A stretch of 11,117 nucleotides of DNA from Planctomycetota bacterium (GTDB taxonomy: Bacteria > Planctomycetota > Phycisphaerae > Sedimentisphaerales > Anaerobacaceae), in NCBI GenBank assembly GCA_003644295.1, contig QNBZ01000020.1, positions 1 through 11,117 on the forward strand, in the 5' to 3' direction. Within the stretch, counting starts at the first letter, position 1. Each line of letters opens with the position of its first letter. Below the pieces are notes generated by a model. That model saw nothing but the letters and a program-made list of their open reading frames with translations. It was not told the origin of the DNA and searched no databases. The position numbers and the translations under genes are program-made. This document shows positions 1-6,125 of this stretch, in pieces.

Positions 1-65
1 AATCTCCTGGATGGCACCGGCCCAAATAAATGCGTATCCGATATTTCGTATGTTGTATCCTGCAT
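1..65 (-). CDS. Radical SAM protein, N-terminus only (COG0731-type), partial
   Basis: Read on the minus strand from the ATG at 65-63, the frame stays open to the window edge and gives 21 residues ending in HLFGPVPSRR. The string GPVPSRR followed by LGxSLG is the N-terminal signature of a family of radical SAM Fe-S proteins (COG0731). Only the first half of that signature is inside the window; the CxxxCxxC cluster motif would lie beyond it. No convincing SD precedes the ATG. The gene diverges from the DUF72 gene with about 80 bp between start codons. The reaction of this family is poorly defined, so no function is given. The match is short but specific; the main doubt is that only 21 residues are visible. 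Confidence 0.72.
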   Translation of the reverse strand, partial: MQDTTYEISDTHLFGPVPSRR

Positions 66-106
66 ATTTATTGCAAGTTAGATTTTGCCGCTGTTATCTT
101 ATCCAT

Positions 107-134
107 TTGTAACTTTGCCATAATAAATTATAAT
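107..134 (+). promoter_or_regulatory. Candidate promoter for the DUF72 gene, possibly shared with the divergent gene
   Basis: A perfect TATAAT (129-134) is preceded, after 16 bp, by TTGTAA (107-112), which matches four of six bases of the -35 consensus. A start of transcription about 7 bases after the -10 box would fall near 141, only about 5 bases before the ATG at 146. The DUF72 mRNA would then be almost leaderless, which agrees with the lack of an SD there. The -10 box sits inside ATTATAAT (127-134), which is its own reverse complement, so a TATAAT also exists on the minus strand pointing toward the radical SAM gene. Confidence 0.5.
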
Positions 135-145
135 AATTCTCTGCT

Positions 146-886
146 ATGTGCAAACATAATTATGATATTCACATACACATAGGCACCTCTGGGTGGCATT
201 ACAATCACTGGGCTGGACTATTTTATCCCACTGGGCTGCCGAAGAGGAAATGGTTTGAATACTACGCAGAGCATTTTGGCACTGTGGAAATTAACAACAC
301 TTTCTACCAGTTACCGAAACGGGAAACTTTCATAAACTGGCACAAAGAAGCTCCAAAAAACTTTCTTTTCACTGTAAAAGCCAATCGCTTCATCACCCAT
401 ATTAAACGGCTGAAAGACACACAAGAACCACTTGATAGATTTCTGGAAAGGACATTACTACTAAAGGAACATCTCGGGCCAATATTGTACCAACTGCCAC
501 CGAATTTGCATAAGGACCTTGGCCGGCTAAAGAGTTTCCTGGAAGTTTTGCCTAAAAAGTTAACCGCTGTTTTTGAGTTCAGACATAAAAGCTGGTATTC
601 GGAGGAAACCTTCAAACTGCTTAATCAGTTCGGTTTCGGCTTCTGCATTCATGATATGGTTGGAATACAAACGCCTCGCAAAATTACAGCCGATATAATC
701 TATATCCGATTCCACGGCCCGGCCGGCAAATATGCGGGAAATTATTCAAAATCTACATTGCAGGGCTGGGCAAAATGGATTAAAGAGCATATTAAAGAAG
801 TCAGCAACAGCTACGCCTACTTCAATAATGACCTCGATGCTCACGCCATCCGCAATGCAAAAACGCTAAAAGAACACTTACAGTAA
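146..886 (+). CDS. DUF72 family protein (YecE-like TIM barrel)
   Basis: This complete 246-residue protein is of normal length for DUF72 (COG1801). Family hallmarks are seen in order: GTSGW at 13-17, VEINNTFYQLP at 47-57, TVKANRFITH at 76-85, QLPPN at 116-120, EFRHKSW at 144-150, YIRFHG at 186-191 and YAYFNND near 223-229. DUF72 proteins adopt a TIM-barrel-like fold; their biochemical role is not established, so none is assigned. No signal peptide or membrane segment is seen, so the protein should be cytoplasmic. The ATG at 146 has no SD. It is preferred because a strong -10 box lies just upstream and no other suitable start codon precedes GTSGW. The gene diverges from the radical SAM gene on its left and converges with the epimerase gene on its right. 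Confidence 0.93.
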   Translation: MCKHNYDIHIHIGTSGWHYNHWAGLFYPTGLPKRKWFEYYAEHFGTVEINNTFYQLPKRETFINWHKEAPKNFLFTVKANRFITHIKRLKDTQEPLDRFLERTLLLKEHLGPILYQLPPNLHKDLGRLKSFLEVLPKKLTAVFEFRHKSWYSEETFKLLNQFGFGFCIHDMVGIQTPRKITADIIYIRFHGPAGKYAGNYSKSTLQGWAKWIKEHIKEVSNSYAYFNNDLDAHAIRNAKTLKEHLQ

Positions 887-928
887 CAGTCCACAGACAT
901 TTTGAAAAGAAGTTAAAAGAACCGAAAG

Positions 929-953
929 AAAAACTGGCATGCTGATTTAGCAT
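929..953 (-). terminator. Weak candidate terminator of the minus-strand epimerase gene
   Basis: Between the converging DUF72 and epimerase genes, ATGCT (939-943) and AGCAT (949-953) form a perfect 5-bp stem with a 5-base loop. Read on the minus strand, downstream of the epimerase stop, the stem is followed after 5 bases by a run of five T (933-929). The stem is short and the T run does not directly adjoin it, so this is only a possibility. Confidence 0.28.
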
Positions 954-981
954 CGCTGCTTTACTCTTGGACTATTCGTGC

Positions 982-1440
982 TTAACTGATTTGAGGCCCT
1001 GCCAGCCAATCAAAATCAATTTCAGGGTCGTTGTACGGTATCCGCAATTCATCGTCAGGATTGTATGTATGAGAGGTTATATACAAGAGATTAACCGGCC
1101 CCTGGACGACTTTGCAGCCGTGGGCTACTCCCGGCGGAATCTTAACAACCTGAGCAGATTGCAAATCGCCCATTAAAAAATCCATTGTTTGCCTGTACGT
1201 CTGCGAATCCCGGCGCACATCGCATAATCCCACTCTAAGTACTCCGCTGCATACGTACCACCAGTCCGTCTGTATTTTGTGGTGGTGCCAGGCCTTGATG
1301 ACATTATCAAACATCAGTGAATGACTCCATTGGCCGAATCCATCGGCGAAAAAATCATCCGTTACGCGAATAATCTCCCGGAAAAATCCCCTGTCATCAG
1401 AATGCGTTACCAGTTTTTTCAAAACTACTCCATCAATCAT
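982..1440 (-). CDS. dTDP-4-dehydrorhamnose 3,5-epimerase-like cupin (RmlC superfamily)
   Basis: From the ATG at 1440 this is a 152-residue single-domain cupin. RmlC-type features include DDRGFF at 15-20 near the N-terminus, a central beta segment, IPPGVAHG at 101-108 (a family-typical histidine at 107) and NDPEIDFDW at 137-145 near the C-terminus. Classical RmlC has RGLHxQ at the active-site histidine; here the matching stretch is AWHHHKIQTDWW (50-61). It therefore belongs to a divergent epimerase-like group whose substrate is probably a nucleotide sugar but cannot be fixed from sequence. An ATG eight codons further upstream (1464) is less likely: it lies inside the end of the preceding aminotransferase remnant, whose TAA is at 1445-1447, only 4 bases before 1440. 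The arrangement indicates a former operon with that aminotransferase for a modified sugar of a surface glycan. Confidence 0.85.
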   Translation of the reverse strand: MIDGVVLKKLVTHSDDRGFFREIIRVTDDFFADGFGQWSHSLMFDNVIKAWHHHKIQTDWWYVCSGVLRVGLCDVRRDSQTYRQTMDFLMGDLQSAQVVKIPPGVAHGCKVVQGPVNLLYITSHTYNPDDELRIPYNDPEIDFDWLAGPQIS

Positions 1441-1444
1441 ATTG

Positions 1445-1810
1445 TTATCCCACTTTCTTTTCAAATTCCTTTATCGCTTCTACAATCACATCAACTTCGT
1501 TCAACTCCGGATACATCGGCAGTGACAAAATCTTTTTTACAACATATTCAGTCCCATAAAGGTGATTTTGCCCTCGATTATATGCCGACTAAAGGTGAAC
1601 AGGCACAGGGTAATGAATCGAGACACCTACCATTTTCCCTCAGGAAAGTCAGTAATTCATCACGCTTACCAGAACGTGTAACGTAAAGATGATAAACGTG
1701 TTTAGAGTTTTTCCTCTACTTTGGCAAAATCAGACTGGTACTGTTCAATTCCTTATTATAAATTTCAGCCAGACGTATCCTTTTTGAATTATCCTCATCC
1801 AGATATTTCC
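1445..1810 (-). pseudogene. Broken DegT/DnrJ/EryC1/StrS-type sugar aminotransferase, C-terminal part
   Basis: Minus-strand translation recovers the C-terminal third of a PLP-dependent nucleotide-sugar aminotransferase in two frames. From about 1808 one frame gives KYLDEDNSKRIRLAEIYNKE, then after a TAG at 1718-1716 continues with SKHVYHLYVTRSGKRDELL and LRENG. Near 1628 the frame shifts by one base and continues as VSIHYPVPVHL, interrupted by a TAG at 1591-1589 exactly where the family usually has Q. It then runs through SAYNRG and LSLPMYPEL to EFEKKVG and the TAA at 1447-1445. HVYHLYV, the IHYPVPVHLQ-type motif and LPMYPEL are typical of this family. Upstream of 1810 similarity fades, and the PLP-lysine region is not found. 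Two stops plus a frameshift argue for a true pseudogene rather than a single sequencing error. It sits 4 bases upstream of the intact epimerase gene. Confidence 0.85.
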
Positions 1811-1882
1811 CTTGTGTCCTATGATAATTGAACAGCTGGATAACTCAACAATTCGCTCAAAGACCAAATACAATCGGTTAAT

Positions 1883-1899
1883 CCTGCGACCATCGCAGG
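1883..1899. repeat. Perfect inverted repeat, 7-bp stem with 3-base loop
   Basis: CCTGCGACCATCGCAGG forms a 7-bp perfect stem closing a CCA loop (TGG on the other strand). No T run follows on either strand, so it does not look like an intrinsic terminator. Confidence 0.75.
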
Positions 1900-1903
1900 T
1901 ATT

Positions 1904-1919
1904 CTCGACAGCCATCGAG
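1904..1919. repeat. Perfect inverted repeat, 5-bp stem with 6-base loop
   Basis: CTCGACAGCCATCGAG forms a 5-bp perfect stem only 4 bases after the previous hairpin. Both hairpins share CGA at the 5' stem base and CCATCG across the loop and 3' stem, so they may be related copies or related structural elements. Confidence 0.65.
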
Positions 1920-1936
1920 CATCCCTGCTTTGTATC

Positions 1937-1989
1937 CGAAGCGTTCGCACCCTATCAGCAAAAGTGGCAGGTAATATCTGCTGTCAGCA
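1937..1989. repeat. Further short inverted repeats in tandem
   Basis: CGAAGCGTTCG (1937-1947) is a 4-bp stem with a 3-base loop. GCAG (1967-1970) pairs with CTGC (1978-1981). TGCTGTCAGCA (1979-1989) is a palindrome with one central base. Each could arise by chance; their density together with the two stronger hairpins to the left is what stands out. Confidence 0.4.
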
Positions 1990-2143
1990 TTATTAAAGTT
2001 TTCCTATTTCTGTTGCGTACGAAGGTGTTCAAAGCCTACACTTACCGCTGCGGAACGTTTTTCTATATAGATATAGCACACTTTCGGGCTTTTGTAAACG
2101 ATGCGATTGAATGAGCATGTTGCGTTTTTCATACGATTAGAGA

Positions 2144-2172
2144 TTGCAAACAGAGAAAATAAATAATATAAT
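2144..2172 (+). promoter_or_regulatory. Sigma70-type promoter of the rpe-ispF operon
   Basis: TTGCAA (2144-2149) and a perfect TATAAT (2167-2172) are separated by the ideal 17 bp. Transcription would start near 2179, leaving a leader of about 41 bases before the rpe ATG. This is the only good promoter pattern I found ahead of the five-gene operon. Confidence 0.6.
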
Positions 2173-2219
2173 CAGCCATGCTGCTTGTGAGAACTGTAAT
2201 CCAGAAATAATCAATAGAA

Positions 2220-2888
2220 ATGCGATTGCCAAAAACAGGTACAATTGAAGTTGCGCCGTCGATACTGAGCGCAGATTTCGCCAGGTTGGCTGACGAGATA
2301 AATGAGGTCGCCTCGGCTGGCGTCAATATAATCCATCTTGACGTTATGGACGGACATTTTGTGCCGAATATTACCATCGGCCCGCCGGTGATTGCCAAGC
2401 TGCGTAAGGTAAGCAATCTGGTCTTCGACACGCATTTGATGATAAGTGAGCCGGCTAAATACGCCGAAGCGTTTGTTGGGGCGGGCGCTGACCATATAAC
2501 CTTTCACATCGAAGTAGTCGATGAGCCGGAGAATCTGATTGAGAAGCTGCACGAATTGGGGGTTACTGTTGGGATATGTTTGAATCCGAAGACGCCTGTT
2601 GAGCGGATAGAGAAAGTTGCTCGGCTTTGCGATATGGTTTTGGTAATGACGGTTGAGCCGGGTTTCGGCGGGCAGGACTTCATTCCGGAGGCAGCAAAAA
2701 AAATTCGCCGGGTAAGAGAAATAGTTGGTCCCGAAACCAGAGTCGAAGTCGATGGCGGAATAGATACGCAGAGTACGCCTATTGTGGTCTCCTACGGTGC
2801 CGACACCATCGTGGCCGGCAGCGCCATATTTTCAAAACCGGACCGTGTCGCTGCGGTAAACGCCATTCGAGAGAGTTTTGAGTTTTGA
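2220..2888 (+). CDS. rpe: Ribulose-phosphate 3-epimerase
   Basis: This cytoplasmic enzyme interconverts D-ribulose 5-phosphate and D-xylulose 5-phosphate in the pentose phosphate pathway. The 222-residue length is standard. Motifs run in order: APSILSADF at 12-20, HLDVMDGHFVPN at 39-50, DTHLM at 70-74, VEPGFGGQDF at 145-154, VDGGI at 177-181 and VAGSAIF at 198-204. The expected metal ligands H39, D41, H72 and D178 are all present, so the enzyme should be active. The ATG at 2220 has no obvious SD but gives the correct N-terminus and lies about 41 bases after the predicted transcription start. It is the first gene of the operon; accD starts 39 bases after its stop. Confidence 0.97.
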   Translation: MRLPKTGTIEVAPSILSADFARLADEINEVASAGVNIIHLDVMDGHFVPNITIGPPVIAKLRKVSNLVFDTHLMISEPAKYAEAFVGAGADHITFHIEVVDEPENLIEKLHELGVTVGICLNPKTPVERIEKVARLCDMVLVMTVEPGFGGQDFIPEAAKKIRRVREIVGPETRVEVDGGIDTQSTPIVVSYGADTIVAGSAIFSKPDRVAAVNAIRESFEF

Positions 2889-2927
2889 GTTGCGACATAA
2901 AATATACAATACACGATATACGAAATT

Positions 2928-3773
2928 ATGGTTAAAGAGGTAAAAAACAAGTGGAACGGCTTTTCACTGAAGCCGCGCAAAGAGATGCCCGAAGGGCTTT
3001 GGATGCGGTGCCCGAGCTGCGAGCATATGCTCTATAAAAGCGCTGTCGAAGAAAATCTGAACGTCTGTCCGGAATGCAACCATCACTTTCGTATCGATGC
3101 GACGACTCGGATTAAGTATCTGGTCGATGAGGACTCTTTCCAGCAGGTTCTGGGCGATTTGACCACAAATGACCCGCTCGGCTTTAAGTTCAGGGGGACA
3201 ACTTACAAGCAGCGTATAAAGGATGATGAGAAAAAAAGCGGCGCCAAAGAGGCGATGCAAATCGGCAAGGCCTTTATCAAGGGAAGGGGCGTTGTCTTAG
3301 GCGTGATGGAGCCGAACTTCCTGATGGGTTCTATGGGCTTTGTAGTCGGTGAAAAGTTTTGTGCCGCTGTCGATAAAGCGATGGAAGATAAACTTCCTTT
3401 AGTGGTGGTTAGCTGCTCAGGCGGAGCGAGAATGCACGAGGGCGTGGTCTCATTAGGCCAGATGGCTAAAACTTCGGCGGCACTGGCCAAACTCAACAAA
3501 GCCGGCGGACTTTTTATTTCAGTTCTGACTGACCCGACCACTGGCGGAGTAACGGCCAGCTTCGCAATGTTAGGCGACGTTACCATAGCCGAACCGGGGG
3601 CGTTGATTGGCTTTGCCGGGCCTCGCACGATTGCCGAGACGATAAAGGTAGAGTTGCCGGACGGATTTCAGACCGCTGAGTTTATGCTGGAGCACGGCTT
3701 CGTGGATATGATTGTCCACCGCAAAGACCTGCGCAGTGAAATCGCCCGCCTTATAGATTACTGCCGGAAGTAG
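2928..3773 (+). CDS. accD: Acetyl-CoA carboxylase carboxyltransferase subunit beta
   Basis: AccD pairs with AccA to move the carboxyl group from carboxybiotin to acetyl-CoA, making malonyl-CoA for fatty-acid synthesis. The 281-residue protein has the N-terminal zinc ribbon seen in bacterial AccD (C28, C31, C47, C50; CPSC then CPEC). A crotonase-fold carboxyltransferase domain follows. SCSGGARMHEG (162-172) and DPTTGG (202-207) supply the two glycine pairs that form oxyanion holes, and GFAGPRTIAET lies at 228-238. No SD is evident before the ATG at 2928, but the next in-frame ATG (residue 20) would leave an unusually short N-terminus before the zinc ribbon. accA is not in this window. The 39-base gap after rpe is AT-rich; a separate promoter there cannot be excluded, but none is convincing. 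Confidence 0.97.
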   Translation: MVKEVKNKWNGFSLKPRKEMPEGLWMRCPSCEHMLYKSAVEENLNVCPECNHHFRIDATTRIKYLVDEDSFQQVLGDLTTNDPLGFKFRGTTYKQRIKDDEKKSGAKEAMQIGKAFIKGRGVVLGVMEPNFLMGSMGFVVGEKFCAAVDKAMEDKLPLVVVSCSGGARMHEGVVSLGQMAKTSAALAKLNKAGGLFISVLTDPTTGGVTASFAMLGDVTIAEPGALIGFAGPRTIAETIKVELPDGFQTAEFMLEHGFVDMIVHRKDLRSEIARLIDYCRK

Positions 3774-3781
3774 TACGTATA

Positions 3782-4828
3782 ATGACCTATTTTCGCCGAA
3801 ATATTGAAAAGGCCAATGGCTATGAGCCGGGTTTTCAGCCGACTCAAGCGGATGTAGTGAAACTCAACACCAATGAAAATCCATATCCGCCATCGCCGAA
3901 TGTATTGAAGGTATTGGCGGAAATTACGCCCGAGCAGCTTCGCCGATACCCCGACCCTTATGGAAATGTATTTCGCAAAGCGGCGGCTGAACTTAACGCT
4001 GTAACGCCGGATTATATTATGTGCTGCAACGGCGGAGACGATTTATTGACAATCGCTTTTCGGGCGTTTTGTGACGAAGCACGTCCAGTTGCATATCCGA
4101 TTCCGACGTATTCACTTTATCCGGTATTAGCCAATCTGCAAAATTGCAAGGCGCTCGAAGTTCCGTTCGACAGCGAGTTCAATCTGCCGGCCAAGTTGGC
4201 TAACACCGAAGCGGCTCTGACTATCGTTTGCAATCCGAATGCACCAAGCGGCAGCTTTGTAAGTGTTGACGAACTGGCCTCATTAGCGGATGAGATTTCG
4301 GGGGTGTTATTGGTTGACGAGGCCTACGTGGATTTTGCGGAAGCCAATTGCGCAGGCCTGGTTAAGGATTTTGATAACGTCATCATACTTCGCTCGATGA
4401 GTAAGGGCTATTCGCTGGCAGGGTTACGGTTTGGATATGCTGTTGCTTCGCCGGATTTAATAGCCGGCCTTGTTAAGGTCAAGGATTCCTATAATGTTGA
4501 TGCGGTCGCAGTCACCGCAGCCACGGCGGCGATAAAAGACCAGATGTATTTCAGAGAGAATATTGAAAAGGTAAAAAAAGAGCGTCAAAGATTGACCGAA
4601 CAGTTGCGGGCGATTGGATTTGAGACGCCGGAGAGTTTTGCGAACTTTGTTCTTGCTGAAAGTAAAAACTGCAAAGCAAGTGAAATCTATGATAAATTAG
4701 TGCATCGCAATATCTATGTGAGGTATTTTGACAAGCCGGGTCTTGGTGATAAATTGAGAATAACGGTAGGCACAAAAGAGCAAAACGATAAATTGATTTT
4801 TGCCTTGAAAGAAATCGTATCAGAATAA
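3782..4828 (+). CDS. hisC: Histidinol-phosphate aminotransferase
   Basis: HisC is a PLP-dependent fold-type I aminotransferase that makes L-histidinol phosphate from imidazole-acetol phosphate with glutamate as amino donor. The 348-residue length is typical. KLNTNENPYPPSP (27-39) is the substrate-side N-terminal motif. RRYPDPYG lies at 54-61, NPNAPSG at 151-157 and VDEAYVDF at 178-185. SMSKGYSLAGLRFGY (205-219) holds the Schiff-base lysine K208. The C-terminal LRITVGT motif is also present. The ATG lies 8 bases after the accD stop; GGAAG inside the accD end (3766-3770) is a possible, rather distant SD. Low-specificity HisC proteins can also act on aromatic amino acids, but the adjacent hisB makes the histidine role most likely. 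Confidence 0.96.
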   Translation: MTYFRRNIEKANGYEPGFQPTQADVVKLNTNENPYPPSPNVLKVLAEITPEQLRRYPDPYGNVFRKAAAELNAVTPDYIMCCNGGDDLLTIAFRAFCDEARPVAYPIPTYSLYPVLANLQNCKALEVPFDSEFNLPAKLANTEAALTIVCNPNAPSGSFVSVDELASLADEISGVLLVDEAYVDFAEANCAGLVKDFDNVIILRSMSKGYSLAGLRFGYAVASPDLIAGLVKVKDSYNVDAVAVTAATAAIKDQMYFRENIEKVKKERQRLTEQLRAIGFETPESFANFVLAESKNCKASEIYDKLVHRNIYVRYFDKPGLGDKLRITVGTKEQNDKLIFALKEIVSE

Positions 4829-4839
4829 AGGATATTCTT

Positions 4840-5424
4840 ATGGAAGCGAGAACATCTAAAATTCACAGGCAGACAAAAGAAACCGATGTTACGGTCGAGA
4901 TTAATCTGGACGGCGTCGGCAAATACGAGATTGATACCGGCGTTGGCTTTCTTGACCATATGCTTTCGCACCTCGGCAAGCACAGCAAAATCGATTTGGC
5001 GGTTAAAGCCAAAGGCGATTTGAACGTTGATGCCCACCATACGGTCGAGGATATAGCGATATGTCTGGGGGAATGTATGGCCAATGCGCTCGGCGATAAA
5101 AAAGGAATCGCCAGGTACGGCCATAGTTCTGTGCCGATGGAGGACGCTTTGGCAAACGTCTCTGTGGATTTGTCGGGCAGGCCGAGTTGTATATACAATG
5201 TTGATTACCGAACAGACAAAATCGGCGACTTTGATATTGAGTGTCTGCAGGAATTGCTGCGCAGCTTTTCAAATACCGGCAGGTTCAATCTGCATATAAA
5301 CGTTCCGTACGGCACAAACAGTCATCATATAGCCGAGGCGATTTTTAAGGGGCTGGGGCAGGCGCTTGGCGAAGCGGTCAAAATTGTCGGGACAGATGTT
5401 CCCAGCACGAAGGGGATATTGTGA
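4840..5424 (+). CDS. hisB: Imidazoleglycerol-phosphate dehydratase
   Basis: HisB dehydrates imidazole-glycerol phosphate to imidazole-acetol phosphate, the substrate of the HisC encoded just upstream. The 194-residue protein is the monofunctional type; there is no N-terminal histidinol-phosphatase domain as in enterobacterial HisB. Metal-binding and catalytic motifs are complete: GFLDHMLSHLGKH at 36-48, HHTVED at 66-71, NSHHIAEAIFKG at 160-171 and the C-terminal VPSTKG at 188-193. AAAGGA (4827-4832) is a good SD 7 bases before the ATG and overlaps the hisC stop codon, which suggests translational coupling. The last bases overlap the start codon of ispF. Confidence 0.97.
   Translation: MEARTSKIHRQTKETDVTVEINLDGVGKYEIDTGVGFLDHMLSHLGKHSKIDLAVKAKGDLNVDAHHTVEDIAICLGECMANALGDKKGIARYGHSSVPMEDALANVSVDLSGRPSCIYNVDYRTDKIGDFDIECLQELLRSFSNTGRFNLHINVPYGTNSHHIAEAIFKGLGQALGEAVKIVGTDVPSTKGIL
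5410..5415 (+). promoter_or_regulatory. SD that fixes the GTG start of ispF
   Basis: AAGGGG inside the 3' end of hisB stands 5 bases before the GTG at 5421. It supports that GTG over a later in-frame GTG at 5451, which would remove the first ten residues. Confidence 0.7.
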
Positions 5425-5933
5425 TTGAAGAGCACGACCACGAATACCGCGTGGGAATCGGCACAGATATTCACAGAATGGTTGCCGGCAGAAAACTTAT
5501 GCTCGGCGGAGTATATGTAGAGTACCCTGCCGGACTGGCCGGCCACAGCGATGGAGACGTGGCTCTGCACGCCGTTATTGATGCCCTGTTAGGGGCCGCG
5601 GGCATGAGCGATATAGGGACGTTGTTTCCTGATACGGACTCTCGCTGGAAGGACGCCGATAGTAAGGAGCTTTTGGTTATTGTAAAGGAGCAACTGGAAG
5701 AGAAGCGATGGGTAATAGTCAACGTTGATTTGATAATACACGCCGAGCAGCCACGGCTCGAATTAGTCAAGGGACAGATTAAAAGATGTATCGCGGGGCT
5801 TTTGGGAATTGATTTTACAGCAATGAACATTAAGGCAAAGACCAACGAAGGACTCGGCGAGATAGGTGCCGGTGAAGCCATAGCAGCAACGGCAACAGCG
5901 CTTATAAAAAGAAAATACAAAAGAACGCTGTGA
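5421..5933 (+). CDS. ispF: 2-C-methyl-D-erythritol 2,4-cyclodiphosphate synthase
   Basis: IspF closes the cyclodiphosphate ring in the MEP pathway of isoprenoid synthesis, releasing CMP; it works as a zinc-dependent trimer. Expected motifs are present in 170 residues: GIGTDIH at 12-18 with metal ligands D16 and H18, GHSDGDVALHAV at 41-52 with H50, SDIGTLFPDTD at 63-73, and TNEGLGEIGAGEAI at 141-154. It begins with GTG, whose last two bases plus the next A form the hisB stop (GTGA, a 4-base overlap), the classic layout for translational coupling. It is the last gene of the operon; 192 bases separate it from the next cluster. I saw no good intrinsic terminator after it. Confidence 0.96.
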   Translation: MIEEHDHEYRVGIGTDIHRMVAGRKLMLGGVYVEYPAGLAGHSDGDVALHAVIDALLGAAGMSDIGTLFPDTDSRWKDADSKELLVIVKEQLEEKRWVIVNVDLIIHAEQPRLELVKGQIKRCIAGLLGIDFTAMNIKAKTNEGLGEIGAGEAIAATATALIKRKYKRTL

Positions 5934-6038
5934 TTTTTATACTGAAGGGATAAAGCCGTTAATTCATCTCTGCGAATGCCTTTGGCGTCTCACGGAGTAA
6001 CACGGATTTTAGTATTTATTGAGCTTTGCATTTCTAAA

Positions 6039-6048
6039 GGGATATCCC
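6039..6048. repeat. 10-bp perfect palindrome in leader of second cluster
   Basis: GGGATATCCC lies 77 bases before the start of the URO-D family gene, within the 192-base gap after ispF. It shares the GATATC core with the longer palindrome at 7300-7315. It could be an operator, but ten-base palindromes are common by chance. Confidence 0.35.
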
Positions 6049-6053
6049 CTGTT

Positions 6054-6110
6054 ATGAATGATAGCAACATAAAGCAGGCCGATATGAGCAGTGCAGCCGT
6101 TCAAAGTTGA
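6054..6110 (+). CDS. Possible 18-codon leader ORF
   Basis: An ATG at 6054 opens an 18-residue frame (MNDSNIKQADMSSAAVQS). Its TGA (6108-6110) overlaps the first base of the AAGGAGA SD of the URO-D family gene. An AAAGGGA run (6036-6042) lies 11 bases ahead of the ATG, a little far for an SD. The peptide has no run of a single amino acid that would suggest classical attenuation, and no known family is recognised. The position of the stop would allow ribosomes finishing here to re-initiate downstream. It may equally be chance. Confidence 0.25.
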   Translation: MNDSNIKQADMSSAAVQS

Positions 6111-6125
6111 AGGAGACAGTTAATT

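Larger units (their letters stand above)
1811..2143. other. Non-coding stretch between pseudogene and rpe operon
   Basis: About 330 bp hold no gene I recognise. A 100-codon plus-strand open frame (1812-2114) resembles no known family and crosses several inverted repeats, so I do not call it. The minus strand may carry further eroded aminotransferase sequence up to about 1985, but the similarity is too weak to assert. The notable content is a run of short perfect inverted repeats at 1883-1989, listed separately. Confidence 0.6.

Noticed and set aside
967..1176. Plus-strand open frame of 69 codons
   Set aside because: It lies opposite the well-supported epimerase gene, resembles no family and has no SD.
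1321..1686. Plus-strand open frame of 121 codons
   Set aside because: It is the opposite strand of the epimerase start and of the aminotransferase remnant, whose motifs are clear on the minus strand.
1811..1985. Extension of the aminotransferase pseudogene further upstream on the minus strand
   Set aside because: Short pieces such as GYKAGMLD recall the family, but I could not chain them convincingly, so the called remnant stops at 1810.
1812..2114. Plus-strand open frame of 100 codons in the gene-free stretch
   Set aside because: It has no recognisable motif, no good SD and runs through several hairpins; composition does not suggest a real protein.
5985..6007. Short stretch around CACGGAGTAACACGG resembling dispersed small repeats seen in some bacterial genomes
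   Set aside because: Only one copy is visible in the window, so repeat status cannot be supported.
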